Part shown: positions 22,937 through 24,267 of the stretch, piece by piece | How positions within the stretch are numbered: the first letter of the stretch is position 1 | Layout: each line of letters opens with the position of its first letter | Source of the DNA: Lysobacterales bacterium UBA2790 | GTDB lineage: Bacteria; Pseudomonadota; Gammaproteobacteria; Xanthomonadales; Xanthomonadaceae | Length of the DNA stretch: 24,267 bases | Direction of reading: 5' to 3' | NCBI GenBank assembly: GCA_002352135.1 | Contig: DEHW01000241.1 | Location: 28,886-53,152, forward strand | Notes under the pieces: generated by a model | Told to the model about the DNA's origin: nothing | What the model saw: the letters and a program-made list of their open reading frames with translations, nothing else | Databases searched by the model: none | Translations under genes and position numbers: made by a program

Positions 22937-23731
22937 TCAGTTTTTTGCTGTAGTGGCGGTGGCGGGGTGGTCAAAAACAGGCGCGCCTTTCAACCACAGA
23001 CGCAGCGCCTGCCAGTGGATGCCTTGCAGCACGCGGAGGCTCATCCACGGGAACCGGATCAGGCAGCGCGCCAGCGCCATTCCGGTCAGTGGCTGGCGTT
23101 GCAGCGTGAGCGCCGCATCAAAGGACTTCTCACCTTGTCGGCTCACCTGCATGAAGATCCTGAGCAGTGGCCCAGGCAGGCCGAGACGCCAGTCGTATTG
23201 GCAGTCCATCGGCATGAAGGGAGAGACATGAAACGTCTTCGTGAATTGCCAACGAAACAGTCGCTCGTCTTGGGTGACTGCAGCAATTTGAGAATCCTGC
23301 AGAGGCAATACGTAGCTGTGGCGCTCCTTCCAGGGTGTATTGGTGATTTCGGCGACGATGCCGATCAGTTGTTCACCAGTCGGCGTATCGTCGAAGCAGT
23401 AGTAGAAGCTCACGGGATTGAAGCTCAGCCCGAAGTGGCGAAGGTGGGTCAGTAGACGAATAGCACCGCTGGGCCGCACGCCCGTTGCGTCGGCGTAGCG
23501 ACGACGTACGGCTTCGTCTAGCGGAATCGACGCGTCGCCAAGATAGTCGCCACGGTGGAAGGCGGCGACGTTGCGGCGTTCAACCGACCAGAGCCAACGT
23601 CGCGCGAAAATGTCTGGCAACTCGGCAAGGTCGAGATAGAGCATGAACAGCGGATAGCGGAAGCGATGCGCAACCGGGGCGTGGCGCACGTGCATGATGT
23701 CGCCGGTGTAGATGGCGCTGTGCAGGCTCAT
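22937..23731 (-). CDS. DUF1365 domain protein
   Basis: A 264-residue protein. The family signatures are SAIYTGDIMHVRHAPVAHRFRYPLFMLYLDL at the N-terminus, LLTHLRHFGLSFNPVSFYYCFD in the middle, and EITNTPWKERHSYVLP followed by KTFHVSPFMPMD. DUF1365 has no established activity but is genetically tied to flavin amine-oxidase-like proteins and CFA-like methyltransferases, sometimes under ECF sigma/ChrR (singlet-oxygen) control. It has no signal peptide. The ATG at 23731 overlaps the stop of the oxidoreductase gene (ATGA), so the two are probably coupled and may work together. Confidence 0.92.
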   Translation of the reverse strand: MSLHSAIYTGDIMHVRHAPVAHRFRYPLFMLYLDLAELPDIFARRWLWSVERRNVAAFHRGDYLGDASIPLDEAVRRRYADATGVRPSGAIRLLTHLRHFGLSFNPVSFYYCFDDTPTGEQLIGIVAEITNTPWKERHSYVLPLQDSQIAAVTQDERLFRWQFTKTFHVSPFMPMDCQYDWRLGLPGPLLRIFMQVSRQGEKSFDAALTLQRQPLTGMALARCLIRFPWMSLRVLQGIHWQALRLWLKGAPVFDHPATATTAKN

Positions 23732-24267
23732 GTCGCCACCCAACGCACACCCAGTGCAGCAGCGACGTCCACGGCGGAGCGCAGGCCATCTTCGTGGAAG
23801 CCCCAGCCCCAATACGCACCGCAGAACCACACACGATCGACACCGTTGATCTCATGGCGACGTGCGCGGGCCGCGACGCTGGCATGGGTGTATTCCGGAT
23901 GCGCGTAACGCATGCGCGCGATGACCTTGCCCGGATCGATGGCCTCACTACGATTCAGCGTGACCACAAACGGATCCTTCGACGACACGCCCTGCAATAG
24001 ATTCATGCAGTAACTGACTGTGCAGGCGTCATTGGGGTCGGCGGGGACATGCGCGTTCCATGCAGCCCACGCACGGCGATTGGGTGGCAGCAGGCGCGCA
24101 TCCGTGTGAAGGACGGTTTCGTTGGCCTGATAGGTGATTGCGCCGAGAATCGCTTGCTCACGTTCCGAGGCATCACTCAGCAGAGCGAGTGCCTGATCAC
24201 TATGACAAGCGACCACCACCTGGTCGAAATCATCCTGGCCTTGGTCTGTCATCACTGAGACAGCGTC
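23728..24267 (-). CDS. FAD-dependent oxidoreductase (flavin amine-oxidase-like), 5' part beyond window
   Basis: This is the C-terminal 179 residues of a larger protein; the frame stays open to the window edge. The segments FDQVVVACHSDQALALL, YQANETVLHTDARLLPPNRRAWAAWN and the C-terminal FAD-binding motif VWFCGAYWGWGFHEDGLRSAVDVAAALG are typical of the COG2907-type predicted NAD/FAD-binding proteins. Relatives are found with CFA-like methyltransferases, for example in methyl-branched and furan fatty-acid gene sets. A role in oxidising or reducing a methylated acyl chain is plausible but inferred. The N-terminal Rossmann motif cannot be seen. The stop overlaps the DUF1365 start (ATGA). Confidence 0.9.
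   Translation of the reverse strand, partial: DAVSVMTDQGQDDFDQVVVACHSDQALALLSDASEREQAILGAITYQANETVLHTDARLLPPNRRAWAAWNAHVPADPNDACTVSYCMNLLQGVSSKDPFVVTLNRSEAIDPGKVIARMRYAHPEYTHASVAARARRHEINGVDRVWFCGAYWGWGFHEDGLRSAVDVAAALGVRWVAT

Noticed and set aside
1..24267. CRISPR arrays, insertion sequences, prophage or integrase genes
   Set aside because: No regularly spaced repeats, transposase, integrase or terminal inverted repeats were seen; gene order is that of an ordinary chromosome with one accessory block.

Overview
The window is a high-GC chromosomal segment from a gammaproteobacterium, most likely of the Xanthomonadales/Lysobacterales. That placement is an inference from a RibB with a degenerate GTP cyclohydrolase II tail, the Xanthomonas-like sequences of IspH and ThiL, and the gene orders ribB-ribH-nusB-thiL-pgpA and ffh/rpsP-rimM-trmD-rplS. 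It contains no transposase, integrase, CRISPR array or rRNA.

Layout. (1) 1-3007, + strand: a riboflavin/transcription/thiamine/phospholipid operon of ribB-type gene (5' end missing), ribH, nusB, thiL and pgpA, partly joined by stop-start overlaps and closed by a symmetrical terminator. (2) 3077-10923: an accessory block of four exported proteins: a DUF11-type surface protein with an IPTL-CTERM-like tail (-), two sulfatase-fold TPR lipoproteins arranged convergently (+ and -), and a secreted alpha/beta hydrolase (-). (3) 11180-13757, + strand: ispH, a tRNA-Thr(CGT) with its own promoter and terminator, and radA. (4) 13774-14950, - strand: a PilZ protein and a CcsA/YpjD-like membrane protein. 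(5) 15090-18654, + strand: ffh, then rpsP-rimM-trmD-rplS, ended by a strong terminator. (6) 18736-19128: a small secreted protein of unknown function. (7) 19204-24267, - strand: a tight six-gene operon, entering from beyond the right edge, that looks like a membrane-lipid modification system.

The most interesting part is region 7. In transcription order it holds a flavin amine-oxidase-like oxidoreductase (only the C-terminal part is in the window), DUF1365, a cyclopropane-synthase-family methyltransferase, DUF2878, DUF1295, and a second methyltransferase resembling plant coclaurine N-methyltransferases. Consecutive genes overlap by 4 bases or sit 9-27 bases apart. The CFA-like enzyme lacks the Cys and His that bind the bicarbonate base in true cyclopropane synthases, which points to methylation without ring closure. 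With a flavin oxidoreductase, a DUF1295 reductase-like membrane protein and a second methyltransferase, the set could make an unusual acyl chain such as a methylated, furan or otherwise oxidised fatty acid. The product cannot be read from sequence.

A second theme is the pair of sulfatase-like lipoproteins. Both have Thr where sulfatases carry the Cys/Ser that becomes formylglycine, so a sulfatase label is probably wrong in a strict sense. With starts chosen on family alignment and ribosome-binding sites, no stretch over 300 bases lacks a gene. The largest gap, 10924-11179, is a divergent promoter region with two perfect hairpins.
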